The notes: generated by a model from the letters alone, not told the origin. Counted from the first letter of the stretch, positions 15,910-24,086 are shown. The stretch: 25,485 bases of DNA from Palsa-459 sp035510855 (GCA_035510855.1 DATKGG010000044.1:1-25485), one strand, 5' to 3'. Program-made: numbers and translations.

Positions 15910-15915
15910 ACGCTA
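15910..15915 (-). promoter_or_regulatory. Possible -10 element for the SRPBCC gene
   Basis: TAGCGT on the minus strand, 24 nt upstream of the ATG at 15886, gives a short leader that contains AGGAGG. The same hexamer precedes the leaderless gene at 24129. Confidence 0.4.
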
Positions 15916-15968
15916 CCTGTGCCCGGGCTCGCGTGCAGAGACGGGGAAATCGACCGCGACGACCTACC

Positions 15969-15974
15969 TACACT
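15969..15974 (+). promoter_or_regulatory. -10 element of a leaderless promoter for the DinB gene
   Basis: TACACT ends six bases before the GTG start at 15981, so transcription starting at the usual distance would begin at the start codon itself. No ribosome site is visible. Leaderless mRNAs of this kind are common in Actinomycetota. Confidence 0.5.
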
Positions 15975-15980
15975 GCGGCC

Positions 15981-16442
15981 GTGCCTGACCAGAAGCCGCC
16001 GAGGCTCTGCGGCGACGAGCGATCGACCCTGCTCGCGCTCCTCGAGTACCAGCGCGAGTCGCTGGTCCGAAAGGTGACCGGCGTGGATTCAGACGCGGCA
16101 CTGCGATCGCCCGTGCAGAGCGGCACGACCCTCGTGTGGCTGCTCGATCACCTTGCCGCTGCCGAGTCGATCTGGGTCGTAAAGCGGTTCGCAGGTCTGC
16201 GTCTCGACGCCGAGCCCCAGTCGCGCACGCTCGAGCTCGCGATCGAGCGGTACCGCGCCACGTGGGCGAGGGTTGACGACGTGGTTGCTGCCTCGACGCT
16301 CGACGACGTGTGCAGAGGCGATGCCACGATGCCGCCCGTCAACCTTCGCTGGGTGCTCGCGCACCTCTTGGAGGAGACGGCCCGCCACGCGGGCCACGCC
16401 GACATCCTGCGCGAGCTCGTCGACAATGCGACGGGTCGGTAA
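15981..16442 (+). CDS. DinB-superfamily protein, DUF664 (mycothiol-dependent) type
   Basis: A 153-residue four-helix-bundle protein. The N-terminal CGDERSTLLALLEYQRESLVRKVTGVD and GTTLVWLLDHLAAAE are the standard opening of actinobacterial DUF664 proteins. The metal-binding histidine triad is probably His57, His136 and His139 (the last two in TARHAGHADILREL). Members of this superfamily use mycothiol or bacillithiol as cofactor or substrate in detoxification; the specific reaction is unknown. The start is GTG 15981, chosen for the motif position and the -10 element six bases upstream; the frame stays open upstream but overlaps the SRPBCC gene. It is divergent from the SRPBCC gene and followed by the secreted repeat protein. 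Confidence 0.88.
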   Translation: MPDQKPPRLCGDERSTLLALLEYQRESLVRKVTGVDSDAALRSPVQSGTTLVWLLDHLAAAESIWVVKRFAGLRLDAEPQSRTLELAIERYRATWARVDDVVAASTLDDVCRGDATMPPVNLRWVLAHLLEETARHAGHADILRELVDNATGR

Positions 16443-16464
16443 CAGCATCCGCTCGCTGCGCCCG

Positions 16465-18795
16465 ATGCGACGATCGACTGTCGCCGTGCGGGGTGCGACA
16501 GCGCGGGGTCGCCGAGCCGCGGTCCGGGCGTCCCGCGCCGTCGTCGCGTGCGGCCTCGTGGGCGTGCTCGCCGCCGTGACGGCGCCCAGCCTCGCGAGTG
16601 CTGTAGGTCCCGCGACGTTCTCGCCGGTGGCGACGTACACGGAGCAGACGAACCTCCCCGGGGATCTGTCGTGCCTGCCGACCGGGTTCTGCATGGAGCT
16701 CGCCTACGGAGGGGACAGCCGCGATCTGACGAGGCAGGCGACCGTCAGCGCGCTCGCGTCGCACGACAGCGGCATGACGTGGGCCGCGGTTGCGTCTCCC
16801 CTCTCGCTCGGGGCACTCCAGCTCGGGGCCAGCACCAACGAGACGATCGACTGCGTGGCAGCACAGACATGCTTCTTCATGGGACAGGGCCTCCTGCTTC
16901 GAACCGTGGACGGGGGCGTTGCCTGGCACCGGATCGTGGGCCTCGCCGGCGTCACGAGTGCGACGGTGACGTGCACCGTCACGGCGGCCTGCCTCGGCGT
17001 TCGACTGACCCGGGCGGGCCTGACGACGTACTGGCTGCGACCTGGATCCGCGTCGTTCGCCAAGACGCGAGCGCCGGTGCGTCGTGTCGGTGCGCCGACC
17101 GCGATCGACTGCGCGTCGGCGTCTCGGTGCGTGGTCGCGACCCTGACTGGGTCTGGGCGGGCCTCGCACACCGCGATCTTCGTGACCTCGACCGCTGGCG
17201 TGGCCCCGACGTGGGTCCGGTCACCCCGTCTCATCGCCGACCGCATCATCTCGTCGGTGTCGTGTCCCTCGGTGTCGCTCTGCATGGGCGTTGACTCGGT
17301 TGCGAGCCACGTCGGTCCGTTGGGCATCCAGCGGATCATCCGCTCAAACGACGGGGGGGCCACCTGGTCGGTCGTCGCCAACGCCGGCGGCGCCGAGAAC
17401 AGGACGACGTTCGCCCCGCCTGAGAGCGTCGTCCAGTGCTCGACCCGAGACGTCTGCATCTCGTCGGTCGGGCACGCCACCGAAGGGATCCTGCGACCGA
17501 CGGTGGTCATCACGTCCAAGCTCACCACGAACGGTGGCGTGACGTGGCGGAGTGATGCGGTCGCCCACTTCTCCTTCGAGCCCTACCTCGCCGAGGGCGC
17601 GGCTTCGTGCGTGACGGCCACGGCGTGCGTGGCCGACGCGGGCGCCGAGGGCTACCTTGCCGCGGGCCTGGTCGCGACCTCCCCGGACGGTCGGTCCTGG
17701 ACGCCGTCGGCGCCGCCCCCCAATCCGGTCGCCGCAACGGGTCTGCAGTGCACGACGAACGCCACGTGCTATCGGATCGACACGTTCGAGAGCGCTGCTG
17801 GCTACGGGGGCCAGCTGCTGGAATCCTCGGACGACGGCACGACGTGGCGCGACGTGGCGCTGCCCCAGGGCGACGAGCCCGTCGTCTTTGGCGGCTGCCA
17901 GTCCTCGACGACCTGCGAGCTGTTCGCCCTCACCGGCACGGCGCTGACCAATGGGCTCTACGGGCTGTACGACTACAGCGCGTCGAGTCTGATCGAGCTC
18001 TCGACGACCAACGCGTGGCAGACGACGACCACGACCCCTGTCGCGGGAGCGGGCGTCGTGCCCCTGCTGGCGTCGTGCACGACGACTGGCCAGTGCGTCG
18101 TCCTGGCGAATACGTACACGGCCAAGAACTTTCGCAGCGAGCTGCTGGCAACCACCACAGGTGCGTCGTGGTCCTCGACCAGGGTCAACTCGCAAGAGGA
18201 CTGGCTGCCAGACGTGTTCGTCCTCTGGGCGGAGCCCACGTCGCTCAGCTGTTCGCCGTCGGGCACGTGCCTGTTCGCCGATGACAATGCGCTCGTCGAG
18301 GGCCTGATGGTGTCGACGAACTTCGGCTCGACCTGGTCGGCGTCGATGCCGAGCTGGGACGACGCGGTGGTGATCGGCGGCGCCTCGTGCACCGGCGCGA
18401 GCCAGTGCGACGTGTCCTACGTCGACAACAGCACGAACTCGGCGTGGCTGGTCGACACGACCGATGGCGGGTCCACGTGGTCGGCGCCCGTGGCGGTCTC
18501 CGGCCAGCCGAGCAAGACGCCGCCGTTCCTCAGCTGCGCGGACGCGATGCACTGCACGGTCGTGCAGGACAGCTTCAGCGGTCAGGCGACCGCGGCCCAG
18601 ACGTCCGACGCCGGCGCGTCGTGGTCGGCGATCAAGTGGGACGCCGTGGCGCTCCCCAAGAGCGGGACCGTCTCGTCCGGCGGGCTGCTCACCTGCTCGC
18701 TCGGTGCGTGCGTCGTCGAGGCTGAGACGCTGGCCGACGTCGACGGCGGAAACCTGGCGAAGGTCACGTTCCAGTTGCTCGATCTCGCGTCGTAG
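16465..18795 (+). CDS. Large exported protein with 14 cysteine-pair repeats (predicted double beta-propeller)
   Basis: A 776-residue secreted protein. The N-terminus is basic (RRSTVAVRGATARGRR), followed by a hydrophobic core (about 26-40) and probable cleavage after SLASA. The mature chain is a tandem repeat averaging 52 residues. Each unit carries a C-x5-C pair (C-x4-C in the last), with first cysteines at 70, 130, 170, 216, 267, 325, 382, 429, 478, 538, 596, 642, 691 and 744. All 28 mature cysteines belong to these pairs. About ten units also carry an Asp-box-like turn such as SNDGGATW (294-301), SSDDGTTW (454-461) and TTDGGSTW (665-672), as in BNR/sialidase-like propellers. Fourteen units would make two seven-bladed propellers. 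Catalytic residues are not recognised, so sialidase activity should not be assumed. ATG 16465 is preferred; ATG 16426, overlapping the DinB gene, would lengthen the signal. There is no anchor at the C-terminus. Confidence 0.82.
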   Translation: MRRSTVAVRGATARGRRAAVRASRAVVACGLVGVLAAVTAPSLASAVGPATFSPVATYTEQTNLPGDLSCLPTGFCMELAYGGDSRDLTRQATVSALASHDSGMTWAAVASPLSLGALQLGASTNETIDCVAAQTCFFMGQGLLLRTVDGGVAWHRIVGLAGVTSATVTCTVTAACLGVRLTRAGLTTYWLRPGSASFAKTRAPVRRVGAPTAIDCASASRCVVATLTGSGRASHTAIFVTSTAGVAPTWVRSPRLIADRIISSVSCPSVSLCMGVDSVASHVGPLGIQRIIRSNDGGATWSVVANAGGAENRTTFAPPESVVQCSTRDVCISSVGHATEGILRPTVVITSKLTTNGGVTWRSDAVAHFSFEPYLAEGAASCVTATACVADAGAEGYLAAGLVATSPDGRSWTPSAPPPNPVAATGLQCTTNATCYRIDTFESAAGYGGQLLESSDDGTTWRDVALPQGDEPVVFGGCQSSTTCELFALTGTALTNGLYGLYDYSASSLIELSTTNAWQTTTTTPVAGAGVVPLLASCTTTGQCVVLANTYTAKNFRSELLATTTGASWSSTRVNSQEDWLPDVFVLWAEPTSLSCSPSGTCLFADDNALVEGLMVSTNFGSTWSASMPSWDDAVVIGGASCTGASQCDVSYVDNSTNSAWLVDTTDGGSTWSAPVAVSGQPSKTPPFLSCADAMHCTVVQDSFSGQATAAQTSDAGASWSAIKWDAVALPKSGTVSSGGLLTCSLGACVVEAETLADVDGGNLAKVTFQLLDLAS

Positions 18796-18835
18796 CTCGG
18801 CTGCCCGAGTGCGACACGGCGAGCCGAGATCTGCG

Positions 18836-19010
18836 TGCACGCTGCTCATCTGCGGCCGCTGCGACGAGGCGACACCCGCGACAGCCCTACTTCGACGACA
18901 TCCCCGACGTCCGCTGGGAGATCCTCGAGCAGTCGAGCCCCATGCCGTTCCTCGAGGAGCCCGAGCGCTTCGACGAGATCGTCACCGGCTTCCTGGCGGC
19001 GAACGACTGA
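18836..19010 (+). pseudogene. Frameshifted 3' remnant of an alpha/beta hydrolase (proline iminopeptidase-like)
   Basis: Two frames together spell the end of an alpha/beta hydrolase. Frame one (18839-18883) reads TLLICGRCDEATPAT, which matches the segment holding the catalytic aspartate (xGRxDEATP). The following frame (18888-19010) reads YFDDIPDVRWEILEQSSPMP, then FLEEPERFDEIVTGFLAAND and a stop. A small indel near 18884-18888 separates them. In working family members the second block reads S-S-H-M-P, where His is catalytic; here it is S-S-P-M-P, so that residue is gone. Nothing of the remaining ~230 residues is left upstream, because the secreted repeat gene ends at 18795. It is a dead fragment, perhaps cut off by the event that placed the repeat gene here. 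Confidence 0.72.
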
Positions 19011-19013
19011 CGA

Positions 19014-19583
19014 TCAGCCGGCGCTCGCGCCACCTGCGCCCAGCCGAGCGCGCCGCCGGAACGTGGTGCCCCGGACGAGGAAGTACGCCGCGAAGATGAC
19101 ACCCGCGGCGACCTCGAGCAGCGACACCGTGCCCGACCAGGTCCGATCGGCGATCCGCTCGCCGAGGGGCTCGAGGCACAGCGCGCCGGCCACGAGCGCG
19201 GCGCTCAGCCACGCCCTTTGTGTCCGCCACCGCTGTCCAAGGAACCCGAACACGGGAGCCGTGACGAGCCCGCCCACCACGACCCACGTGCTGGAGTCGA
19301 ACCAGGCGCCAAGTTCGTGCAGCGAGAACCGCGCGCCCTCGAGGGGGCTCGACAGCATCACGAAGTAGCCGGCGAGCGCGGACATGGTCGCAAGCAGGCC
19401 GAGGCCCACCGCGCGCGAGGCCCGCACCTGGGTGCACCCGAACGCGAAGGGCAGGACGAGCCAGGGGGCAGAGAGGAGGCTCGCCGCGGCGGTCCAGCTC
19501 CCGAGGGTCACGAGGCTGCCCAGGTACTGGTCGCCCGCGCCGAACACGAGTCCGACGAGCAGTGCGAGGACGAGCAGCACCAC
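19014..19583 (-). CDS. Polytopic membrane protein, DUF6518-like
   Basis: A 189-residue protein with about six hydrophobic segments (roughly 1-18, 22-50, 57-78, 95-113, 122-140, 152-170). The spacing and the GGLVTAPVFGFLGQRWR block, preceded by a SSPLEGARFSLHELGAWF loop, resemble actinobacterial DUF6518 proteins, for which no function is known. The frame has a stop 12 bases upstream of GTG 19583, so the start is GTG 19583 or the adjacent GTG 19580. The 3' end lies three bases from the end of the dead hydrolase fragment. It is divergent from the MBL-fold gene across an 83-bp spacer rich in short palindromes. Confidence 0.65.
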   Translation of the reverse strand: MVLLVLALLVGLVFGAGDQYLGSLVTLGSWTAAASLLSAPWLVLPFAFGCTQVRASRAVGLGLLATMSALAGYFVMLSSPLEGARFSLHELGAWFDSSTWVVVGGLVTAPVFGFLGQRWRTQRAWLSAALVAGALCLEPLGERIADRTWSGTVSLLEVAAGVIFAAYFLVRGTTFRRRARLGAGGASAG

Positions 19584-19620
19584 GATCGTGGTCTACCACA
19601 GGCCCTTCGAGTGATCGAAG
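19581..19620. promoter_or_regulatory. Cluster of three short palindromes between divergent genes
   Basis: CACGATCGTG (19581-19590) is a perfect 10-bp palindrome overlapping the GTG start of the minus-strand gene. GTGGT-CT-ACCAC spans 19588-19599. CTTCGA-GTGA-TCGAAG (19605-19620) has perfect 6-bp arms. Three in 40 bp in a divergent spacer could be operators; no regulator is encoded next to them. Confidence 0.35.
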
Positions 19621-19666
19621 GACGTCTGGCAGTCTTGCGACGTCACCGGTCGAGTCGAGGGGCGTC

Positions 19667-20488
19667 ATGCAGGTCGTCATCCTGGGGAGCGGCAGCCCGT
19701 TGCCCGATCCGGAGCGCGCTGGTCCGTCGACGCTCGTTCGCACGTCCGCGGGCGACCTGCTGATCGACTGCGGGCGCGGTGTCCTCATGCGAGCCGCAGC
19801 GGCGGGCTCGAGCGCCGGCGCGCTCCGTGCGCTCCTCGTCACGCACCTGCACAGCGACCACCTCACCGACCTCAACGACGTGATCACGACGCGCTGGATC
19901 ACTTCGTTCGCGCCGAGCCCGCTCGCGGTCATCGGACCACGAGGCACCGCCGCGGTCGTCACTGCGGTCGAGTCGATGCTCGGGGCCGACATCGAGTACC
20001 GCCTCGCGCACCACGCGGACCTCACCTGGACGCCGCCCGTGGCGGTCACCGAGGTCGACGCCGGTGTCGTGCTGGACGACGGCGCCGTGCGAGTCACGTC
20101 GGCTCGCTCCGATCACGCGCCGGTCCGGCCCTCCCTTGCGTACCGCATCGACGACGGTGACGCCTCGGTCGTCGTCGCCGGCGACACGGTCCCGTGCGCC
20201 GGCCTCGACGCGCTGTGCAGGGGCGCGGACGTCCTGGTCCACACCGCGGTGCGACGGGACCTGATCGAGATGATCGCGCTGCCTCGGCTCACCGACGTCC
20301 TGGACTACCACTCCTCGGTGGGCGACGCCGCAAAGACCGCGGCGCGCGGCGGCGTGAGGACGCTGGTCCTGTCGCATCTGGTGCCCGCGCCGGCGCCCGG
20401 CACCGAGACAGAGTGGCTGCAACAGGCCGCCGCGAGCTTCACCGGAACGGTGCTGCTCGGGACCGACCTGTTGGCCATCGACGTCTGA
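19667..20488 (+). CDS. MBL-fold metal-dependent hydrolase (RNase Z/arylsulfatase-like)
   Basis: A 273-residue metallo-beta-lactamase-fold hydrolase. The first strand carries ILGSGSPLPDPERAGPS, as in RNase Z and arylsulfatase-like members. The metal-binding HxHxDH is complete (His60, His62, Asp64, His65 in THLHSDHLTD), with His150 (RSDHAPV), Asp173 (VAGDTVP) and His237 (LSHLVP) completing the two-metal site. Other RNase Z features such as the exosite arm are absent, so tRNA processing is not implied; a phosphodiesterase or sulfatase role is as likely. ATG 19667 is preceded by GAGGGG at 19656-19661, and the motif begins at residue 2, so the start is firm. The next gene is 145 nt downstream and probably independent. 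Confidence 0.87.
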   Translation: MQVVILGSGSPLPDPERAGPSTLVRTSAGDLLIDCGRGVLMRAAAAGSSAGALRALLVTHLHSDHLTDLNDVITTRWITSFAPSPLAVIGPRGTAAVVTAVESMLGADIEYRLAHHADLTWTPPVAVTEVDAGVVLDDGAVRVTSARSDHAPVRPSLAYRIDDGDASVVVAGDTVPCAGLDALCRGADVLVHTAVRRDLIEMIALPRLTDVLDYHSSVGDAAKTAARGGVRTLVLSHLVPAPAPGTETEWLQQAAASFTGTVLLGTDLLAIDV

Positions 20489-20633
20489 ACAGTCGCCGGT
20501 GAGTGCCGCCCGGGTCAGCATGCGGCGAGCGATGCCGACGCTGACGAGTGGAGGCCGAGGCGCTCGCTCGTTACGGGCCAAGATGGTCCGGTCCGCCTCG
20601 CACCGACCGCGTGCGAAACGGCAGCGAGGAGCG

Positions 20634-21401
20634 ATGACACTCACCGACCACTCGGCCGACGCGTCAGCCCCGTCCGCGCCGGCGGCCGCCCACGCAGTCG
20701 ACCTCTCCAAGACCTACGGCGCCGGGGCGGCCCTGGTGCGCGCGATCGACGGCATCACGATCGCCTTCGAGCGTGGCCGATTCACGGCGGTCATGGGACC
20801 GTCGGGGTCCGGCAAGTCGACGCTGATGCACTGCATGGCTGGGCTCGACCCGCCGACGTCGGGCCGGACGTTCGTCGGCGACCAAGACATCAGCTCGCTC
20901 AATGACGCAGGACTGACGCAGCTGCGTCGGGACCGGATCGGCTTCGTCTTCCAGTCGTTCAACCTCGTCCCCACGCTCACCGCGCGCGAGAACATCACGC
21001 TGCCCGCCGACCTCGCGGGCAAGAAGGTCGACGCCTCGTGGTTCGACTACCTGGTCGGTGAGCTCGGGATCGCCGACCGCCTCTCGCACCGGCCCAGCGA
21101 GATGTCCGGCGGTCAGCAGCAGCGAGTCGCCTGTGCTCGGGCACTGGTCAACCGGCCCGAGCTGATCTTCGCCGACGAGCCCACCGGGAACCTCGACTCG
21201 AATGCGTCCGCAGAGATGCTCGAGTTCCTCCGCCGCTCGGTCAAGGAGTTCTCGCAGTCCATCGTGATGGTGACGCACGACCCCCGGGGCGCCGCGTTCG
21301 CGGACCGTGTCGTCTTCCTCGCCGACGGGAGGGTGGTCGGGGAGCTCCACGAGCCGACCGCTGACTCGGTCCTCGAGCAGATGCGGCATTTGGGCACCTG
21401 A
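20634..21401 (+). CDS. ABC transporter ATP-binding protein (MacB/LolD type)
   Basis: The ATPase subunit of a mechanotransmission-type (type VII) exporter, 255 residues. It has an ~18-residue Ala/Ser/Pro-rich leader, then Walker A GPSGSGKST (55-63), Q-loop Gln107 (FVFQSFNLVPTLTARENI), signature MSGGQQQR (157-164), Walker B LIFADEP (177-183) and H-loop His215. The LVPTLTARENI and ADEPTGNLDS sequences mark the LolD/MacB subgroup. The ATG at 20634 has a GAGGAG site just upstream; an upstream in-frame extension to 20499 lacks family similarity. The stop and the permease start are separated by a single base, so the two form one operon. Confidence 0.94.
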   Translation: MTLTDHSADASAPSAPAAAHAVDLSKTYGAGAALVRAIDGITIAFERGRFTAVMGPSGSGKSTLMHCMAGLDPPTSGRTFVGDQDISSLNDAGLTQLRRDRIGFVFQSFNLVPTLTARENITLPADLAGKKVDASWFDYLVGELGIADRLSHRPSEMSGGQQQRVACARALVNRPELIFADEPTGNLDSNASAEMLEFLRRSVKEFSQSIVMVTHDPRGAAFADRVVFLADGRVVGELHEPTADSVLEQMRHLGT

Positions 21402-21402
21402 G

Positions 21403-23931
21403 ATGTGGCGGGTCACGATCAAAGGGATGCTCGCCCACAAGCTGCGGCTCGTGCTCACGGCGCTGGCGATCGTCCTCGGGGTCACGTTCATCTCGGGGAC
21501 CTACGTGCTCACCGACACGCTGAACAACACGTTCACCGTGCTCTTCGGCAACGTCTATCAGCACGTCGACTTCCAGGTCCGCGGCGTGTCGGTGTTCTCC
21601 AGCAACGCCCCCGGCGGCGGGGCGGTGCGCAAGCCCATCGCTGCGTCGCTGCTCTCGACGGTTCGTGCCATTCCTGGTGTTGCCGTGGCCGAGGGCACCG
21701 TGAGCGGCTACGCCCAGTACGTGGCGCACGATGGCGCGGCGGTCTCGACCGGCGGCGCCCCGACGATCGGGCTGAGCTTCGACCCCCACGACGAGCTCTC
21801 CGCGTTGCGGCTGACGAAAGGCGCGCCGCCGACGACGCCGCACGACGTCGTGATGGACGCGGGGACCGCGAACAAGTACCACTTCGCCGTCGGCGAGCAC
21901 GTGCGGATCCTCCTCGCGGGCCCGCCCGAGACCTTCACGATCACGGGCATCGCCCAGTTCGGGACCGCCAACAACCTCGCGGGCGCGACGCTGGCGGCGT
22001 TCACCCTGCCCACCGCCCAGCAGCTGTTCGGCGAAGTCGGGCAGCTCGACGCCATCAACGTCCGAGCCTCACCCGGAGCCGACAAGGCAACCGTCGAGCG
22101 CGACATCGCGCGCGCCCTGCCCGCGGGCGTCGAGGTGGTGACGGGACAGACGGTCGTCAATGAGCAGGCCAGCACGATCAGCAAGGCGCTGTCGTTCTTC
22201 TCGACCGCGCTCCTCGTGTTCGCCTTCATCTCCCTGTTCGTCGGCGCGTTCACGATCTTCAACACCTTCACCATCACGGTGGGCCAGCGCACCCGTGAGC
22301 TCGCGCTCCTGCGGATCGTCGGCGCGAGCCGCCGCCAGGTCTTCTGGTCGGTCCTCGCCGAAGCGGCGATCGTGGGGCTGCTCGCGTCGCTCATCGGACT
22401 CGGCCTCGGGGTCCTTTCGGCCACTGGCCTCGAGGCTCTGCTCAGTGGCTTCGGGATCACGCTGCCATCCGGGCCCCTCGTGTTCGAGACACGCACGGTC
22501 GTCGTCGCGCTGCTCGTCGGCGTCGGCGTGACCTTGATCGCGGCCATCAGCCCCGCTCGCCGCGCGGTGCGCATCGCGCCGGTGGCCGCGCTCGTGGATC
22601 ACGAGACCGACCAGCGCGCCACCCTGCACCGTCGCTTCGTGCTCGGCGGACTCTTCGGCGCCGTGGGCGTCGGCGTGCTCGCGCTCGGGCTCACCAAGCC
22701 GGCGATCCAGCTCGTGGGGCTCGGCGCGGTATGTGTCTTCGTGAGCGTCGCCCAGCTCGCACCAGCGGTCGCGAGGCCGATGTCGAGCGTGCTCGGTCGA
22801 CCGCTCGCGAGGCTCCTCGGTGCGTCCGGCAAGCTCGGGCGGGAGAACTCCATGCGCAGCCCCCGTCGCACCGCGCAGACGTCCTCGGCCCTCATGGTGG
22901 GTCTCGCGCTCATCTCCGCGGTCGCCGTGTTCGGCGCGTCGCTGTCCACGTCGGCGACGAGCAGCATCGACAACGCGATCAGCGCCGCGCTCATCATCAC
23001 CCCGTCGAGCGCAGCAGCCGGCGGGTTTTCCAACTCGGTGCCCGCGACGGCCGCCGCGGTCTCGGGGGTCGCCGCTTCTTCGACTGTCTACAGCGGCGAG
23101 TTCGAGTTCCGGCGCTCCCTCGGCACCCTGGCGGGTGTCTCGCCGACGAGCGTCGGCCACACGCTGATCCTGAAGATGTCGACCGGCAGCCCAGCCGCGC
23201 TCGCCACGGGCGGGCTGCTGATCGACACGACGACGGCGAACTCGGACCACCTGGCCGTCGGCGACGTCGTGGGTGTGAAGTTCGCCGAGACCGGTACCTC
23301 GACGATGCGGATCGGCGGGATCTACGAGGCGAACGCGCTCCTCGGCAGCTTCCTCGTCGGCGACGCCTTCTTCCTGTCGCACTTCAACGTCCCGCTGCCC
23401 ATCGCGGTGCTGCTGCAGATCAGCGGCCCCCCTGGCGTCGAGCAGCGCGTCGCCGCCGCCCTGCGGGGCTACCCGAACCTCAAGATCCAGACGCGGGCGC
23501 AGTTCGAGCAGTCCCAGCGAGCCCAGGTGAATCAGCTGCTCGGCCTCATCTACGCATTGCTCGCGCTCGCCGTGCTGATCGCGCTCATCGGCATCGTGAA
23601 CACCCTCATGCTCTCGGTCTTCGAGCGCACCCGGGAGATCGGCCTGCTGCGTGCGGTCGGCATGAAGCGCCGCCAGGTCCGGATCATGATCCGTGCCGAG
23701 TCCGTGATCCTCGCGGTCTTCGGGGCCGTCATCGGCATCGTCGTGGGCACCTGCCTCGGCATCGCGCTGTCCTGGTCGCTTCGCCAGCAGGGGATCACCG
23801 ACATCGTGGTCCCGCTGAGCAGCCTTGTGACGTTCCTTGTCCTCGCGGGGCTCCTCGGGCTCGCCGCCGCGAGCTGGCCGGCCCGTCGCGCGGCGAGGCT
23901 CGACGTTCTCACCGCCATCGCCGCCGAGTAG
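21403..23931 (+). CDS. FtsX-family ABC transporter permease
   Basis: An 842-residue permease with two MacB/FtsX-type halves, paired with the ATPase gene one base upstream. The N-terminal helix (LRLVLTALAIVLGVTFISGTYVL, about 15-37) is followed by a large extracytoplasmic domain and then the first three-helix FtsX core, with FNTFTITVGQRTRELALLRIVGASRRQVFWSVLAEA at about 285-320. A second extracytoplasmic domain follows, and the second core reads VNTLMLSVFERTREIGLLRAVGMKRRQVRIMIRAES near 765-800. The RTRE-x-x-LLR-x-VGA/GM-x-RRQV coupling helix that contacts the ATPase appears in both. These exporters handle lipids, peptides or lipoproteins; cargo is unknown. No HlyD-type adaptor is encoded nearby, consistent with a single-membrane envelope. 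Confidence 0.93.
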   Translation: MWRVTIKGMLAHKLRLVLTALAIVLGVTFISGTYVLTDTLNNTFTVLFGNVYQHVDFQVRGVSVFSSNAPGGGAVRKPIAASLLSTVRAIPGVAVAEGTVSGYAQYVAHDGAAVSTGGAPTIGLSFDPHDELSALRLTKGAPPTTPHDVVMDAGTANKYHFAVGEHVRILLAGPPETFTITGIAQFGTANNLAGATLAAFTLPTAQQLFGEVGQLDAINVRASPGADKATVERDIARALPAGVEVVTGQTVVNEQASTISKALSFFSTALLVFAFISLFVGAFTIFNTFTITVGQRTRELALLRIVGASRRQVFWSVLAEAAIVGLLASLIGLGLGVLSATGLEALLSGFGITLPSGPLVFETRTVVVALLVGVGVTLIAAISPARRAVRIAPVAALVDHETDQRATLHRRFVLGGLFGAVGVGVLALGLTKPAIQLVGLGAVCVFVSVAQLAPAVARPMSSVLGRPLARLLGASGKLGRENSMRSPRRTAQTSSALMVGLALISAVAVFGASLSTSATSSIDNAISAALIITPSSAAAGGFSNSVPATAAAVSGVAASSTVYSGEFEFRRSLGTLAGVSPTSVGHTLILKMSTGSPAALATGGLLIDTTTANSDHLAVGDVVGVKFAETGTSTMRIGGIYEANALLGSFLVGDAFFLSHFNVPLPIAVLLQISGPPGVEQRVAAALRGYPNLKIQTRAQFEQSQRAQVNQLLGLIYALLALAVLIALIGIVNTLMLSVFERTREIGLLRAVGMKRRQVRIMIRAESVILAVFGAVIGIVVGTCLGIALSWSLRQQGITDIVVPLSSLVTFLVLAGLLGLAAASWPARRAARLDVLTAIAAE

Positions 23932-24002
23932 GACGCGTCGCGGACCGTGATGAACACCGCGCTGAGGTTCCAGGGTTCTGTCCGACTCGGTCCCCCACGG
24001 CC

Positions 24003-24086
24003 GTCGCGACGAGCGCCGGCACCATTGTGCCTCTGGTCGAGCGGTGGAACGGCGCGAGCCTCGCCCGGATGTTCGCGCCCCAGTAG
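24003..24086 (+). pseudogene. 3' remnant of a second copy of the downstream cysteine-repeat protein
   Basis: The frame reads VATSAGTIVPLVERWNGASL then ARMFAPQ and a stop. The intact protein downstream ends PLVERWDGVTLNRMFVPG and stop. Over these last 18 residues 12 are identical, and both end at the same place. The frame cannot be extended as part of the repeat protein upstream of about 24003, no start or signal peptide is present, and the ABC permease ends at 23931. It is therefore the tail of a deleted tandem copy. The remaining sequence 23932-24002 shows nothing recognisable. Confidence 0.75.

Noticed and set aside
18001..18030. acgacg-rich low-complexity tracts inside the large repeat gene as DNA repeats
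   Set aside because: They encode Thr-rich linkers within an intact frame and are explained by codon use.
16465..18795. Annotating the 14-repeat protein as a sialidase on the strength of its Asp-boxes
   Set aside because: Asp-boxes are structural turns found in many propellers. The FRIP motif and the arginine triad of true sialidases are not seen.
20499..20633. Upstream in-frame start for the ABC ATPase at 20499
   Set aside because: The extra 45 residues are Arg/Ser-rich and unlike the family, and a good ribosome site sits before the ATG at 20634.
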